A program made the position numbers and the translations under genes. This document shows positions 22,570-35,775 of a stretch of 64,000 nucleotides of DNA, piece by piece. The stretch is from Eucommia ulmoides (Eukaryota > Streptophyta > Magnoliopsida > Garryales > Eucommiaceae): the NCBI GenBank assembly GCA_016647705.1, contig CM028335.1, positions 42,163,026 to 42,227,025 on the forward strand, read 5' to 3'. The notes under the pieces are model-generated. The model had not been told where the DNA came from. It saw only the letters and a program-made list of their open reading frames with translations, and searched no databases. Position 1 is the first letter of the stretch. Each line of letters opens with the position of its first letter.

Positions 22570-24339
22570 TATTGGCCCAAAGATCAACCCAAGAGGGGGG
22601 GTGAATTGGGTAGTTAAAAATTTAAACAAATAATTTTAACAAATCAAACCACTTCAATTTTCCTAACTAGTTATTATCTTGATATTTAGCAAAAACATGT
22701 TTAGCTAAGTACACAACCAAACAGATATGGATAGTGACATTCACACAAAGATTTATAGAAGTTCAATAAATTATTTTTGCCTACGTCCCATCTCTGGAGC
22801 TCCCATAGGGATTCGCAATCCACTAATCTTGATCACTTTTCCCCAGTACGAATCAAACCTTTACGAACATTTTCACAGACGCATGATTAACTTAATTTTT
22901 TTCCCAAGCTCAGAATCAAACGTATTATTATCCCAGGCCCAGGATTTACCAAATTCTTTCCATAGGTTCAGAATTAAACCTATTTTTTTTCCGCACGCAA
23001 GATTAACTCTAATTAGGCAACGCCCTTTTATGCTTAATCCACCCTCACTTAGACGAGGTACAATTAAGTCTAAGTTACAACTCACAAATACAAAACATTA
23101 TCAAGTTTATTCTCAAAGAAGCTTCTACTACCTCAAGTCAAATTTAACTCAATTAATGTCCAGATAAGCTAATGATCGAAATTAGTTTGAGATAATAAAT
23201 CTGATTTTTCAAAAATTAAAGCACGAAATTCAAATACTCATATTGTTGGCGAAAAAAAATTAAAATATTTTTAATATATTTTATACAAACGATTTTCAAT
23301 CACAAATATGACAAGCTCAAATTCTCAAAATATATATGAGTCACGTAAACAATAATTAATTTGACCAAGTAAAAAATACAATGATCTTACCAGAATTTCC
23401 TTGAAAGAGATGTAAATAATAGCAATGTAGAATCAAACCCGAAATTTTAACAAAGATAGCCTTTTTTACGATCAAGAATTTATTCAAAACGATTCTCTCA
23501 AAATATATTTCAAAAAATATTCACTCCCTCTTTAAAAATATGATTTGATCTAAATTCTTGGTAATTTAAAATGAAACTTTCAGGTCTATATATAAGGGAT
23601 TTGAACAATACCCATAAGGCCTATATTTTGAAAGATATGATAAATTAATGACATATAAAGATCCCATATATAGGATAGATTGAAATCAGTTTTATTTGAA
23701 AAAAAAAATAGAATTTATAAAATGCTAAATTTAGTCCCAAAAATATTTTTATTTAAAATCCAAAAGGATAGAAAGAAGATTAAATGGTATAAATTACAAA
23801 ATCATGAAATATATTGACTAAATCAAAAGATTTTCAAAATATACGATATAAGCTACAGTTAAGACCCATTAAAATAATATATTTCAAAGGTCAAATGTTG
23901 AAAAAAATGGGTAGAAGATCTTTGAAAATCATTATGGTCAAATTCTAAAACAAACCTTGTAAGTCGGCCGACGTACCAAATAATCGACTAGTATATGGGT
24001 CTGTCAACCATCCAGACTGAAAAATCAATTTTTCATACCCATTAAAATAATATATTTCAAAGGTTCAAATGTTTAAAAAAAAATGGGTGGAAGATCTTTA
24101 AAAACTGTTATGGTCAAATTCTGAAACAAACCCTATCGGTCAGCCGATGTACCAAATGGTCGACTGGTCTATGGGTCGGTCAACCGTCCACACTGAAAAA
24201 TCATTTTTTCATACTTTTCAAATATTTTCTTCATTGAGTACTAAAGAAAATCATTTGGTTACACAAATTTATCACTTCTGGTCACTTTAAAAATATTTTA
24301 AGTTAATTTTCAGTGTCTATCTTGATCCTAATCAGATTG
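22570..24339 (-). mobile_element. Outer SIRE-like copia 3' LTR, first part
   Basis: Plus-strand start TATTGGCCCAAAGATCAACC with CAAGAGGGGGGGTGAATTGGG. The LTR is interrupted at 24339 by the 9.85-kb inner element and resumes at 34192-34419, where it ends GGGTCAACA followed by the complement of a polypurine tract. Total is about 2.0 kb. It includes two triplets of GGTC-type motifs at exact 20-bp steps (23963/23983/24003 and 24138/24158/24178). A minus-strand TATA lies near 23587-23596. Confidence 0.75.
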
Positions 24340-26575
24340 TGTTGGCCTAGAGATTGATCCAAGAGGGGGTGAATTGGATACATAAAACTTCTCGTGCAAT
24401 CTTTCTACTAAAATCTCAAAGTGAACTTTTTAGTTCTTGTGTTTGTGTGTGTAGCAGAATAATCAATCAAATCAAAATAATCAAAGTAAAGAGCAAGGGA
24501 TAGAGATAATCAAATCACAAGACACAAGATATTTATAGTAGTTAGGCAAGACCTTCTTTCCTAGTCTACTCCCCCGCACTCCTGATGGAGAGTTCTAATT
24601 CACTAATCTTTAATCTTCTAACAGGTGAAGATTAAATCGTTTACCATCTTCTTACGGGTGAAGATCAAACCGTTTACAACTTTTCACTCTACTTACAGAT
24701 GAAGAGAGACCTTTCACAATATTCTTACGGGCGAAGATCAAATCGTTCCACGTGATCTTCTTTCCAGCGAGATTAGTTCGTCACCACCAAAGGCGCCTCA
24801 TTTGGTCTTCTTCAACTTCTTCACAAGTTGATGTTGATGTAGTGATGTTGAGGATCTTTCTTGCTCGGATGTTTATAAGAAGTACAATCTCTCAATACAA
24901 CACTCAAAATGGTTTTGTAATCTAACTTACAAAACCGATCTTGTAGCTCTAAACACTCTCTATAAAGATTACAACATTTTGACTCATAATTGTTTAGTGC
25001 TTCTCACAAATATCACTTAAGGAAAGATAGATAAACTCTAAGAACAAGAGTGATCAATAAGTATAAGAAACAAAGATATGGTGTAGAAGAATATCACTTT
25101 GTAGTATAGCTCTTTGAACTACTTTTTGTATAATTGATCTTTGTAACTCACTTGATTGATACTTGGATAGATGGTTGATTTCCTCCAGCAATCTTCTCTC
25201 CTTATATAGATGTAGAGAATATAGGAGGATATCATACTTGAAGAGCTTGAGAGCAAAGTGACTGTTTAGAAATCCCCTTCAAATTTCAAGATTCAAAATG
25301 CATAGGCTCCTCTCCATTATTTCGGCAGATTTGTCAACATTCTTTTTTCTTTTTTCTTTTTTCAACCTGATTTAATGATAGAAAGTATAATTAAATATAA
25401 AATACCCATAGTCCATTCATATCTTTGAGATAGTAGAAAATTACAACCATGTATCACATAGACAATGTATATAATTGAGTATGTATGGTAATAATGATTG
25501 TAGACAAAACATGATAGAGTTATTCAAAGTTAGGTAGGAATCATTGAATGTAAGACTTCTCAACTTTGAAATATGCAGCAAGTTTGTTCAAGATAAGATG
25601 TCATTCACATTTGTGGAAGACAAGGTATGGGCTTGCATTAAATGAGTTGCCCTATCACTAAGTCAAAATAATATATTTGTTTTCTCACTTGGTTATCTTG
25701 ACAAATTCATATATTTATACTTGTATTTTTATATGATTATGAATTTGATCAGTCGTATAAATAATGTATAATGTATATCATACATTTATACAATTCAATT
25801 AAGCATATACAAGTATTTAAACCATTTAAACACTTAGAATTCATTTAGCATGATGAAAACAGAATTTTCACACCCTTTGAGCCAATTTGTCAACTAATCA
25901 TAGATGTAATGATGAATATATTAATTGATCATAAATATATCATACAGACATGTTAAACTAACATTCCATAATATTATTTGAACATTCCCATCAAGATTTG
26001 ATATGCAAATCCAAGTTTGAGTTCATGACTAAAAAGCTGTGAAATGTGTTCTTAAATCTTTGAAATGGTTTTAATCTAATTGATTCAATCCAATGATGAT
26101 TTGATCAAATTGAATTCTTTTCATTATACTAGACATCTCAAATAAGGTATTCAAACATTCAAGGCTCATCAAAAACAAGTTAAGATGGATCAAAGATTAG
26201 ACCGAAAACAGAGTAGGAAAGAGAAAGTCTACTGACTTGTTGATCAAAAAGCTACTTTGAAAATCAAGGACATATCCAAATAATTCCTAATATACATATA
26301 ATTAAAGGCAATTGAGTTTGTTATCCATATAAAAAGGAATCAACTAATTTGGACTCCAAAAGAGTGAGATAGGCCATTTGAGTGAACAAAGGTATGTGTA
26401 GATTTTTCTGTTGGAACCTTCTGTTTGATGGTAGTCGACTACTTTACCTATATGTAGTCGACTACTTGTGCTGTAACTTTAGCGCAAATGTCATTTTCAT
26501 CTGTTCTTGGTTTTTGACCTCAGTCTATATCATAATATCACTAATATTGACATCATCAAAACACATATATCAACA
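24340..26575 (-). repeat. 3' LTR of the inner SIRE-like element (2.24 kb)
   Basis: Collinear with 31108-34191 and clearly similar along its length, with scattered substitutions. A minus-strand TATA is at 25201-25210 (TCTATATAAG). The palindrome GTAGTCGACTAC occurs twice near 26430-26465. Compared with the other LTR it lacks about 0.85 kb near its plus-strand right end: position 26530 here joins sequences that are separated there. The 70-codon frame 26382-26594 is not a recognised gene. Confidence 0.85.
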
Positions 26576-26600
26576 ATCTCCCCATTTTTTATGATGGCAA
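26576..26600 (-). promoter_or_regulatory. Polypurine tract of the inner SIRE-like element
   Basis: The plus strand reads ATCTCCCCATTTTTTATG; its complement CATAAAAAATGGGGAGAT abuts the LTR start TGTTG on the minus strand, the normal place for plus-strand priming. Confidence 0.7.
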
Positions 26601-28473
26601 CTATTTGATAGACTGTCACACAAATTATATGAATAAACTCTCCCTAAATATATGCATTATATAAAAAAATATCAATTTAAGCATATATACATATTTAATC
26701 CATATATCTCTCCCCATTTGATATCATCAAAAAAATTATAAATATAGAAGCATGATAGGATTGGGAGCAACATAATAACATCAATTGTTGGTAAGAATAG
26801 ACCAATTATTTGACATATCAATTAAACACATCAATTGATGATACTCTCATATTCAATAAAAAAAATCAACCAAATTCAAGAAGATAAGAGAGTTTTCACA
26901 TATGATACTTATCCAATTGGAATAAAACTCCCCCTGAATATAGCGCACTATACTTTAACCTTGTAGAAAATCTCAAGCGATATTTCACATATTGATACCA
27001 ATGAGATTTTGTGCTAAATTGATTTACTCCTTAAATAAATAATCATTAAAGCATGAAAGTGGAGTAAATGGGGTGAAACCAATTTTTTAATATAAAAGCG
27101 TTGAAATTAATGGCAATTATACAAATAAATATCATTTTCAAATTCAATGTCACTTTCAACAAAAGAATATGAATGATTAAGATATAACACATAAGTCACG
27201 CATTCATGCTATAGTAAACTCCTTTTAGGAAGATACCAATTTTTCAACATAGCAAAACCAATCAAATCTTTCGATTTGAAATTATAATCATTTAAGAACA
27301 ACGGGAGTATAGGTGCTAATAGACATGTATTAAATTAAGATCAAGTACCAAACAACTAGCATATACCAATTTTGTACTAGAAATAAGAATTTGATTAATT
27401 ATATCGCATAGTACCAATTGTATACCTATTGTTGCATGTTATCCTCAAATAAATCATGTGTATCAAGTAATAATCAATTTAATAAACTTCACATGATATA
27501 TCATAGTCCAAGTGTATAACAATTATATCATATATGCATGATAGACTAAATCACAAAAACATGTGTTCTCAAAAATATCATAAAGACTTTAAGCATAGAA
27601 GAACCTTCTTAATTAAATATGCAAAATTCGATTGCATAATTCATCAACTCATGATATAACACATATAGCACAATGTTAGAACGAGATTCAAATGAGTTTA
27701 TGAATATGATGATGTTATCATTAAGAACTATGTTCATACAACATAATCTATTTATCGTCATATGAATAATCATAAATTTAATAAATACTTCAACTCATAT
27801 GATACCAATTGATCATAGTTATCAAAACATGAGTTAATCACACAAGTTTTATGCATATCATCTTATCATACCATAACATTAAAAATAAACACAAATAGTG
27901 ATACCAATGGCAAGATGAACTAAATGAGATTCGTCAAACAAAGTATTCAAGCAATATAGGTTTTCATGTAAGGTATACATATTTCACAATAAGGATTTTC
28001 ACATGAATTTTAGAAGTCCTTTTGAATCAATTAATTTGTAAATATCAAAACTTATAAAATAATCACATATTATATATTGATGAATTTAAAAATCCATTTT
28101 CAATAACCACATGTGACAACATGATTTTAAGTATATTCAATAAATGTTTCATGTCACAAAAATGATAATTCAATTATGTAAAGATATCATCAACATCACA
28201 TTGCTATTGTTAGTGAATAGACAATCATATATGAATATCATCAATAAAAACTAGAATGATTGTTTTATTAGGATGAATTTTATTACCATTGGGTTGAATG
28301 AAGATTCAACCTCATCTTTCATTAAAATTTTTTAGAGTTCCAACAATTTATGAATTTTCATAGTTGTTGATAAAGATGAATGAATTCTTAAGAATATAAA
28401 TTCTTAAAACATATTTTTCAAAAATATCGTCAATAATAGCATATTCATGTACGAATTTAACAATAACTACCAA

Positions 28474-28555
<82 letters not shown>

Positions 28556-29735
28556 CTTAAAGTTAAATAATATCAAGTATTCAATATATATCACATATGT
28601 TTCATGCATTTAATAAATAATGAATCAATTATCATGTGTATGAATTCAAGATTTTTAAGTTGTGACAATGGTTTAAAACATATCTTTAAAATCACAGCCA
28701 AAGTCAACAAACATGATCTATAAGTTGAATTTCCAACTCAAATTGTCAAATTGAAATTCAAAACTTATCAAGGAATGTCATAAACATTTAAACTATAATT
28801 AATGAGTTAAAAATGTATTACATATCAAATCAACTCATTTAATATTTGGTTGTAGCATTTATGATGATGTACAAGTAAATAAAATATACTACAATTCAAT
28901 ATGAACTAGATTAGTCTATAATTTGATTTTATTAATCAAATGCATGTCAAATAAATCTAAATAGTTACAGAATATTTTTAACATGTTTATACATACCAAA
29001 TAACTAATTGAAGTCATTAGTTGACCATTTGGAACAACACACTCAAGTCTAAAGACAATGCAATAATGTCGTCAAACAAATTCTTGGACAGAAAATATTT
29101 TGGATGCACTATGATTATACCAATCTGAAATTTGACCAAATAAACATTTAAAAGTTATTTTAGATACATTTAATGTCATCCAAAATCACATAAAAAAATT
29201 CCAGGTCAATTCAATAAGTAAAATGAGAGATATAGTAAAAACGGTGAAAGTTGTCAAAAATTCTGCTAAAAAATTCTGGTAAGAATTTGAAATTACTTCT
29301 CAAAAATAGTTGATCAATTTCACAATAAACTCATCCATATGAATATATTTAAGAATGTATGTATGTAGAGAATTTAGAACACTTAAATATGATTCAATAT
29401 CATGCAAACTTGAAGTGGATAACCATAAAATCAATAATAGTAAATAATAACATTCAAGTCCAATGCATGCATGTTTATATTATTTCTTCATATAAACAAT
29501 ATAATTCAGAATGATCAACGCACATCTACACATATAATATTATTACTATATAACACATATATCATATAATAGTAATAAACTATTTTGTGATTCTTAAATA
29601 ATCACCATACCATGTTTCTTATGATAATGAATATAACCGTTAAGGAACTTGTCTAAGAAACACATCCCGACTTGTTTAATTAACAAGCCGAGCATCTAAT
29701 GCTTTGAAAAAATTTATAAATTTAGGAGTACTAGA
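26601..29735 (-). mobile_element. Long non-coding interior of the inner SIRE-like element
   Basis: Very AT-rich with no open frame of note. The 9-mer GATACCAAT occurs exactly at 26994, 27232, 27801 and 27900, with further ATACCAAT/GTACCAAT variants. A (TA)n microsatellite fills 28475-28553. The left end (after 26576) and the right end (29660-29735, with TAATTAACAAGCCGAG) match the interior of the outer element at 34420 and 35720-35775. Confidence 0.6.
28475..28553. repeat. (TA)n microsatellite
   Basis: About 39 uninterrupted TA units. Confidence 0.9.
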
Positions 29736-30077
29736 GTTAGATATACTTTCATTTGCCTTCGCAATAGATTTACCATTGTAGACATAAGCATTTATAAATA
29801 TTCTTAGTTTGGATGTATTTTTCGGTTCAATATTATTGTATCATCCAAACCTCTTGTTGTTGAAGTTCTTAGTTGATGTGAATCTATTGTTGAACTTATT
29901 TTTACTATTGAGATCATTCTTCACAACATGTGAAAACTTATATTTCACTTTGGATGGCCTCTTCGATTTAGATACCGTATGCATGACTCCATCATGAACT
30001 TTATTCATAGTAGCGTAATTTCCTACAATATTATACTTTGCATCTCCTTTTGATATTCATATCATTTTGGATCCGTT

Positions 30078-31025
30078 TCAGTTAGTCTTAAAACTATATT
30101 TCCGATAAGGACATGAGACCTTATAATAACCAATCTTGTTACAATAATAACATTTATATTTTGAGTGATCATTATTTCTTCTCATATGATGATTAGCATG
30201 CGATATAGATAATTTTTTAATTTTCGACAATACTAATCTATCATTGACAATATGATGAGAAGGATTAGAACATGAGACATAACATTTATTGCAATTCTCC
30301 ATTCTCTTAAAATCAAAATCTTTACGTTTTTCAACAATCGATTTAAGTTCCAATTTTGATTTTTTGAGATCTTTATTCAAATCTTCAGAATTCATTTCCA
30401 AATTAGATTTAGTCAAAGTAACATAATCAAAATTATTTTTCAAAGATTTATACTCACTTTCGAGAAATCGTATTTTTGACAAAAGATTTCCTTTTTCAAG
30501 TTTAGAATTTTCAAGATCTTTATTCAATCCATTTTCAAGATTTCTAAAACTTGAAATATTATCCTTTAGATTATTTATATCATTTTTCAAAAAATCATTT
30601 TCATTATCAAAATATTTAACTTGATCATTCAAGTTGTTTATTTTCAAGACAACATCACAAAACTCTTTTGTTTTTAAATAACTTTCCAAAAGATGTAATC
30701 TTAAATTTTTCAAATCATTTTCTTTATTTTCAAATGAATTTAGTTTTCTTTTCAATTTAAAATTTTATTTAGCAAAATATTAAATAAGAAGTAATAATTT
30801 TTCAATTGCAACATGTGTTGGTTCATCATCATCATCATAAGCACTATCTTTATTACCATTAGTACTACAACATCTATCATTTTCTATATCATTGATTATA
30901 GGTCTTTCAAAGTTAGAATTCTCAATGAATACAGAAGATGTAATAGATTGTACCTCCGAACCCAAGTTGTTTGATTCATTTTCCACCTTTGATATATTCC
31001 GGTTGTAGTTGCCCATCGTATCCAT
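30078..31025 (-). pseudogene. Copia gag remnant: coiled coil and zinc knuckle
   Basis: Two frames, 30780-31025 (81 codons) and 30078-30755 (225 codons), run from the primer site towards the interior. The first is acidic (SAYDDDDEPTHVA). The second is Lys/Asn/Glu/Leu-rich with heptad-like spacing over residues 1-165, as in the coiled-coil half of SIRE-type Gag. It ends in C-X2-C-X4-Y-X4-C at residues 202-215, a nucleic-acid-binding zinc knuckle whose histidine has become tyrosine. A stop separates the two frames. The N-terminal Gag half is missing, and downstream (29700-30070) the same reading has stops. Confidence 0.75.
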
Positions 31026-31091
31026 TTCTTGTGCGAGCGAGAAAACTTTATGATCTTTTCTACGAAGCGGTTAAGCTCGAACCCGTAAACC

Positions 31092-31107
31092 GAGCTGTGA
31101 AACCAAT
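31092..31107 (-). promoter_or_regulatory. Primer-binding site of the inner SIRE-like element
   Basis: Minus strand ATTGGTTTCACAGCTC directly follows the LTR end. It matches the initiator-Met tRNA primer site TGGTATCAGAGC at 10 of 12 positions. Confidence 0.75.
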
Positions 31108-34100
31108 TGTTGGCCCAGAGATTGATCCAAGAAGGGGGTGAATTGGATATATAAAACTTCTCGTGCAATCTTTCTACTAAAATCTCAAATCAAACTTATT
31201 AGTTCTTGTATTTGTATGTGCAGCGAAATAATCAATCAAATCAAAATAATCAAAGTAAAGAGTAAGGGATAGAGGCAATCAAACCACAAGACACAAGAGA
31301 TTTATAATGGTTCGGCAAGACATTCTTGCCTAGTCTACTCCTCCACACTCCCGACGGAGAGTTCTAGTTCACTAATCTTTAATCTTCTTATGGGTGAAGA
31401 TTAAACCATTTACAATCTTCTTACAGGTGAAGACCAAACCATTTACAACATTTCACTCTTCTTACAGGTGAAGAGATACCTTTCACAATCTTCTTATGGG
31501 TGAAGATCAAATCGTTCCATATAATCTACTTTTCGGCTAGATCGATCCGTCACCACCAAAGGCACCTCCTTTAGTCTTCTTCAACTTCTTCACAAGTTGA
31601 TGCTGATGTAGTGATGTTGAGAATGTTCTTTACTTGGATGTTTATATGAAGTACAATCTCTCAATACAACACTCAAAATGGTTTTGTAATCTAACTTACA
31701 AAATCGACCTTGGAGTTCTAAACATTCTCTATAAAGATTAATATACTTTGACTCACTAGTTTTTAGTACTTCTCACAAATATCACTTAAGAAAATATAGA
31801 TAAACTTTAAGTACGAAAATGATCAATAAGTATAAGAATCAAAGATATGGTGCAGAGGAATATCACTTTGTAGTATAGCACTTTGAACCACTTTTTGTAT
31901 GATTGATCTTTGTAGCTCACTTGATTGATACTTGGATAGAAGGTTGATTTCTCCCAGCAATCTTCTCTCCTTATATAGATGTAGAAAATGTAGCAAGATG
32001 TCACACTTGAATAGCATGAGAGCAAAGTGACCGTTTAGAAATCCTCTTCAAATTTCAAGATTTAAAATGCACAGGCTTCTCTCCATTATCTCTGCAGATT
32101 TGTCGACATTCTTTTTTCTTTTTCAACCTCATTTAATGCTAGATAGTATAATTAAATGTAAATGACCCATAGTCCATTCATGTCTTTGAGGTAGTGAAAA
32201 ATTACAGCCTCATATTACATAGATAATGTATATAATTGAGTATGTATAGTAATAATGATTGTAGATAAAACATGATAGAGTTATTCAAAGTTGGGTAGGA
32301 ATCATTGAATATAAGACTCCTCAAATTTGAAATATGCAGCAAGTTTGTTGAAGATAAGATGTCATTCACATTTGTGGAAGACAAGGTATGGGCTTGCATT
32401 AAATGAGTTGCCCTATCACTAAGTCAAAATAATATATTTGTTTTCTCACTTGATTATCTTGACAAATTCATATCTTTATACTAGTATTTTTATATGATTA
32501 TGAATTTGATCAGTCGTATAAATAATGTATAATATAAATCATACATTTATACAATTCAATTAAGCATATACAAGCATTTAAAGCATTTAAACACTTAGAA
32601 TTCATTTAGCATGATGAAAACAGAATTTTCACACCCTTTGAGCCAATTTGCCAATTAATCATAAATGTAATGATGAACATATCAATTGATCATAAATATA
32701 TCATACATACATGTTAAACTAACATTCCATAATATTATTTGAACATTCCCATCAAGATTTGATATGCAAATCCAAGTTTGAGTTCATGACCAAAAAGCTG
32801 TGAAATGTGTTCTTAAACTTTTGAAATGGTTTTAATCTAATTGATTCAATTCAATGATGATTTGATCAAATTGAATGTTTTTCATTATACTAGACATCTT
32901 AAATAAGGTATTCAAACATTCAAGACTCATCAAAAACAAGTTAAGATAGATCAAAGATTAGAACGAAAATAGAGTAGGAAAGAGAAAGCCTACTGACTTG
33001 TTGATCAAAAAGCTACTTTGAAAATCAAGAACAGATCCAAATAATTCCTAATAGACATATAATTAAAGGCAATTGAGTTTGTTATCCATAGAAAAATGAA
33101 TCATCTAATTTTGACTCTAAAAGAGTGAGATATTTCCATTAGAGTGAACAAAAGTTTGTGCAGATTTTTCTGTTGGAACCTTCTGTTTAAAAGTAGTCGA
33201 CTACTTTACCTAAATATAGTCGACTACTTGTGCTGTAACTTCAGCGCAAGTGTCTTTTTCGTTCGTTCTTGGTTTTTGACATCAGTCCATGATCATTTAC
33301 TATTCAAAACACTTTTAGAATATTGTTTCAATGATATCTGAAGTGTTTTCATATTGAGATCATACAATGTACCATATGATCACATAGAATTCAAGTTTAA
33401 GCAATTTAACAATATTTGTGATTAAATAGTCAATTTCTCATATATGCATGTATTGATCAATCCGATGACACGTATTGTAATATGTAAGCATATTGGACAT
33501 GTTAGAATCAATATATCACAATTGTATACATATATTAATCATATCATCATTGTAAGCATATATTGATCATGTAATGAATGTAAGATGTGTTTTGAACACA
33601 TCATATCATGATATAAATATAAGTTGAGTATATTAGATCAAATATATCATGTTGTTATTGTATAATAACTATTTTTAACATGTTGTATCAAGCAATGTAT
33701 GCAACGTATCTTTTGATCACATTGAAAACAAATTTTCTCATATTAAGCATATTGTGATCAAGATGTGAATTTAACAAATAATCATATATTGGACAATCCA
33801 AGCACATTTATCATGATATAATCAAATAATGTATATGTTTAAATTATAATATCATGAATATATGCACTCTCAATGTGTGCGTGCATCCTAATGAGGCAAA
33901 GTCCATAATCTCTTCAAGAGTAACGTCCTATAAACTTAATATAATGAACTTAATTTTACCTAAGTCTTGCGCTCTTGATATCATGATTATACCTGCATTT
34001 CACACTTAAAATTCTGTTGTGGTTAACACACGCAATGTATAATTGAATCTTAATACCTACACTTAAGATATCACATTGATTAGTACACTCGAGGTATGAT

Positions 34101-34191
34101 TCAATCAAAACATATAGAAACATATAATTTGTGTCGAATGTGACAACATAATATCACTAATATTGATATCATCAAGACACATATACTAACA
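31108..34191 (-). repeat. 5' LTR of the inner SIRE-like element (3.08 kb)
   Basis: Same start and overall sequence as 24340-26575, ending ATACTAACA. A minus-strand TATA is at 31971-31980. Paired AGTCGACTA motifs lie near 33195-33230. It retains about 0.85 kb (roughly 33290-34140) that is absent from the other LTR. The short frames in it are not recognisable proteins. Confidence 0.85.
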
Positions 34192-34419
34192 TATTGCATT
34201 AAGAGTTTAAGAAGCGTTGAATTGTTTAATTAGAAATACAACAAAATTCTTTTTTCTCAAAAATATTCAATATCTCATTGCAACCATCTCGATTTTCACA
34301 TTCCTCATCATAAATTTTCCTATTCAAGCACTCGAACTAAAATTTGAAATACTCAATGAACACATTAGTTCCTCAAACTATCAATATTAATTGGTTTATA
34401 AAAAAATATAGGGTCAACA
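34192..34419 (-). mobile_element. Outer SIRE-like copia 3' LTR, second part
   Basis: Continues the LTR interrupted at 24339: (T)ATTGCATTAAGAGTT here matches TGCATTAAGAGTA at 13044 in the uninterrupted relative. It ends GGGTCAACA at 34419. Confidence 0.75.
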
Positions 34420-35775
34420 ATCTTCCCGTTTTTTGATGAGACAACTAACTTTGATGTTTTCTATATATATATAACCACGCTCTCCCTGAATATGAGGACG
34501 AGTTTTATTCAATTTAAATACCATAATGAGAAACGTTTTTCAAGATTATGCAATGAGAATAGAAATTGCTCTCAAGAAAATTTACCTTTTTCTTCCTCTT
34601 AGTAAAAACAAATGCTAAAACATTATTATCTCTTTGTAAAAACAACACATTCTTCAAATAACTTAAAGAAAACATCACAACCTCTCTGCCTTTATCATCT
34701 CAAAAAGTGGGGGGGTGAATCAAAACATCTAAGAATATTAGACACAATTCATCAAAAACATCAAATAATTTTAATAATACATAGTATCATATAGTTTCAA
34801 ATAAAACAACATATATCATTTTATGATACCCACTGACAACTTACATTTACATAGAATCAGAATCATATAATCGTTAACTCACTAGAACAAGAAGTACATC
34901 TCAATCATGATAATAAAAATAATTTATGAAACCAAATGGTATAAATCTAATGCATGCTTTGAACATGGATAATTGCATATTTTAAAGATGTTATCTCATA
35001 AAATTTTAGTTTCCTTTCAAAATAATAATCATTTAAAAGCAGGTTATATTAAATGTATGTTAAGTTTATACTAACATGTATATAACTAGGTAATTAATGC
35101 CAATAGAGATAACCACGTGCAATAATATCAATAGTTTAACAAATTTATCTTTTCTCAAAATCATATGGAATAACTAATCAATTACAAGCTATAAAAGACA
35201 TGTAAGATCACTTAAATCATTTGTGGTCCTGTATATATATGTGAAGATTTTATGCAATGTTTGTCAATAGGACATCATATTAACACATTAAAACAACTAA
35301 TTTGATATACCATCTATAGATGTATCAAGTTAATAAAATGAATTTAGTTCATCAAGACTCAGATCAACAAATATAAGTTATATGATGCTAACAAAAATAT
35401 TAACTAAATCAAGTTCCTATGAATGCATCGTTTAAGAAAACAAAGAATCATTTTATCATTTGAAAAATCTCAATGTGTCCAATATAATATATGCAAACAT
35501 GTCAATTAAATCATGATATTTTTCGAGATGTATTCTTTAGAAAACCAACTTAATATAAAACATTCTATGAAAGATAGATAACATGAATATAAGTACAATA
35601 TAAAATCATGTTAATACACTTAAATATATGTGATTCTTATAATCACCATGCAATGTTTCTAAGATAACAAATGAATACATAATTTAGCACATATCTTAGA
35701 AATCATTATCGACTTACCTAATTGATAAGCCAGACACCTACCTCTTTAATAAATTTATACTGCAAAGGGTTAGGA
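34420..35775 (-). mobile_element. Interior remnant of the outer SIRE-like element
   Basis: Starts ATCTTCCCGTTTTTTGATG, the complement of a polypurine tract. The rest is AT-rich, and its right end (TAATTGATAAGCC, near 35720) matches the inner element's interior. It is cut off at about 35775 by Tat-type sequence. No coding sequence is supported. Confidence 0.6.

Larger units (their letters stand above)
24340..34191 (-). mobile_element. Nearly complete SIRE-like Ty1/copia element, gag only
   Basis: Both LTRs start TGTTGGCC(T/C)AGAGATTGATCC on the plus strand. The order on the minus strand is 5' LTR (34191-31108), primer site, gag remnant, long non-coding region, polypurine tract, 3' LTR (26575-24340). 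It is flanked by GATTG (24335-24339) and TATTG (34192-34196), a 5-bp duplication with one mismatch. No protease, integrase or RT sequence is seen, so this is a non-autonomous derivative. It sits inside an older LTR of the same broad family. Confidence 0.85.

Noticed and set aside
22727-23167. 146-codon plus frame
   Set aside because: Lies entirely in the outer SIRE-like LTR, where the matching parts of the related LTRs are not open.
26601-29735. CRISPR-like or satellite array in the repeated ATACCAAT motifs
   Set aside because: Spacing is irregular, the motif is 8-9 bp, and the context is a retrotransposon interior in plant DNA.
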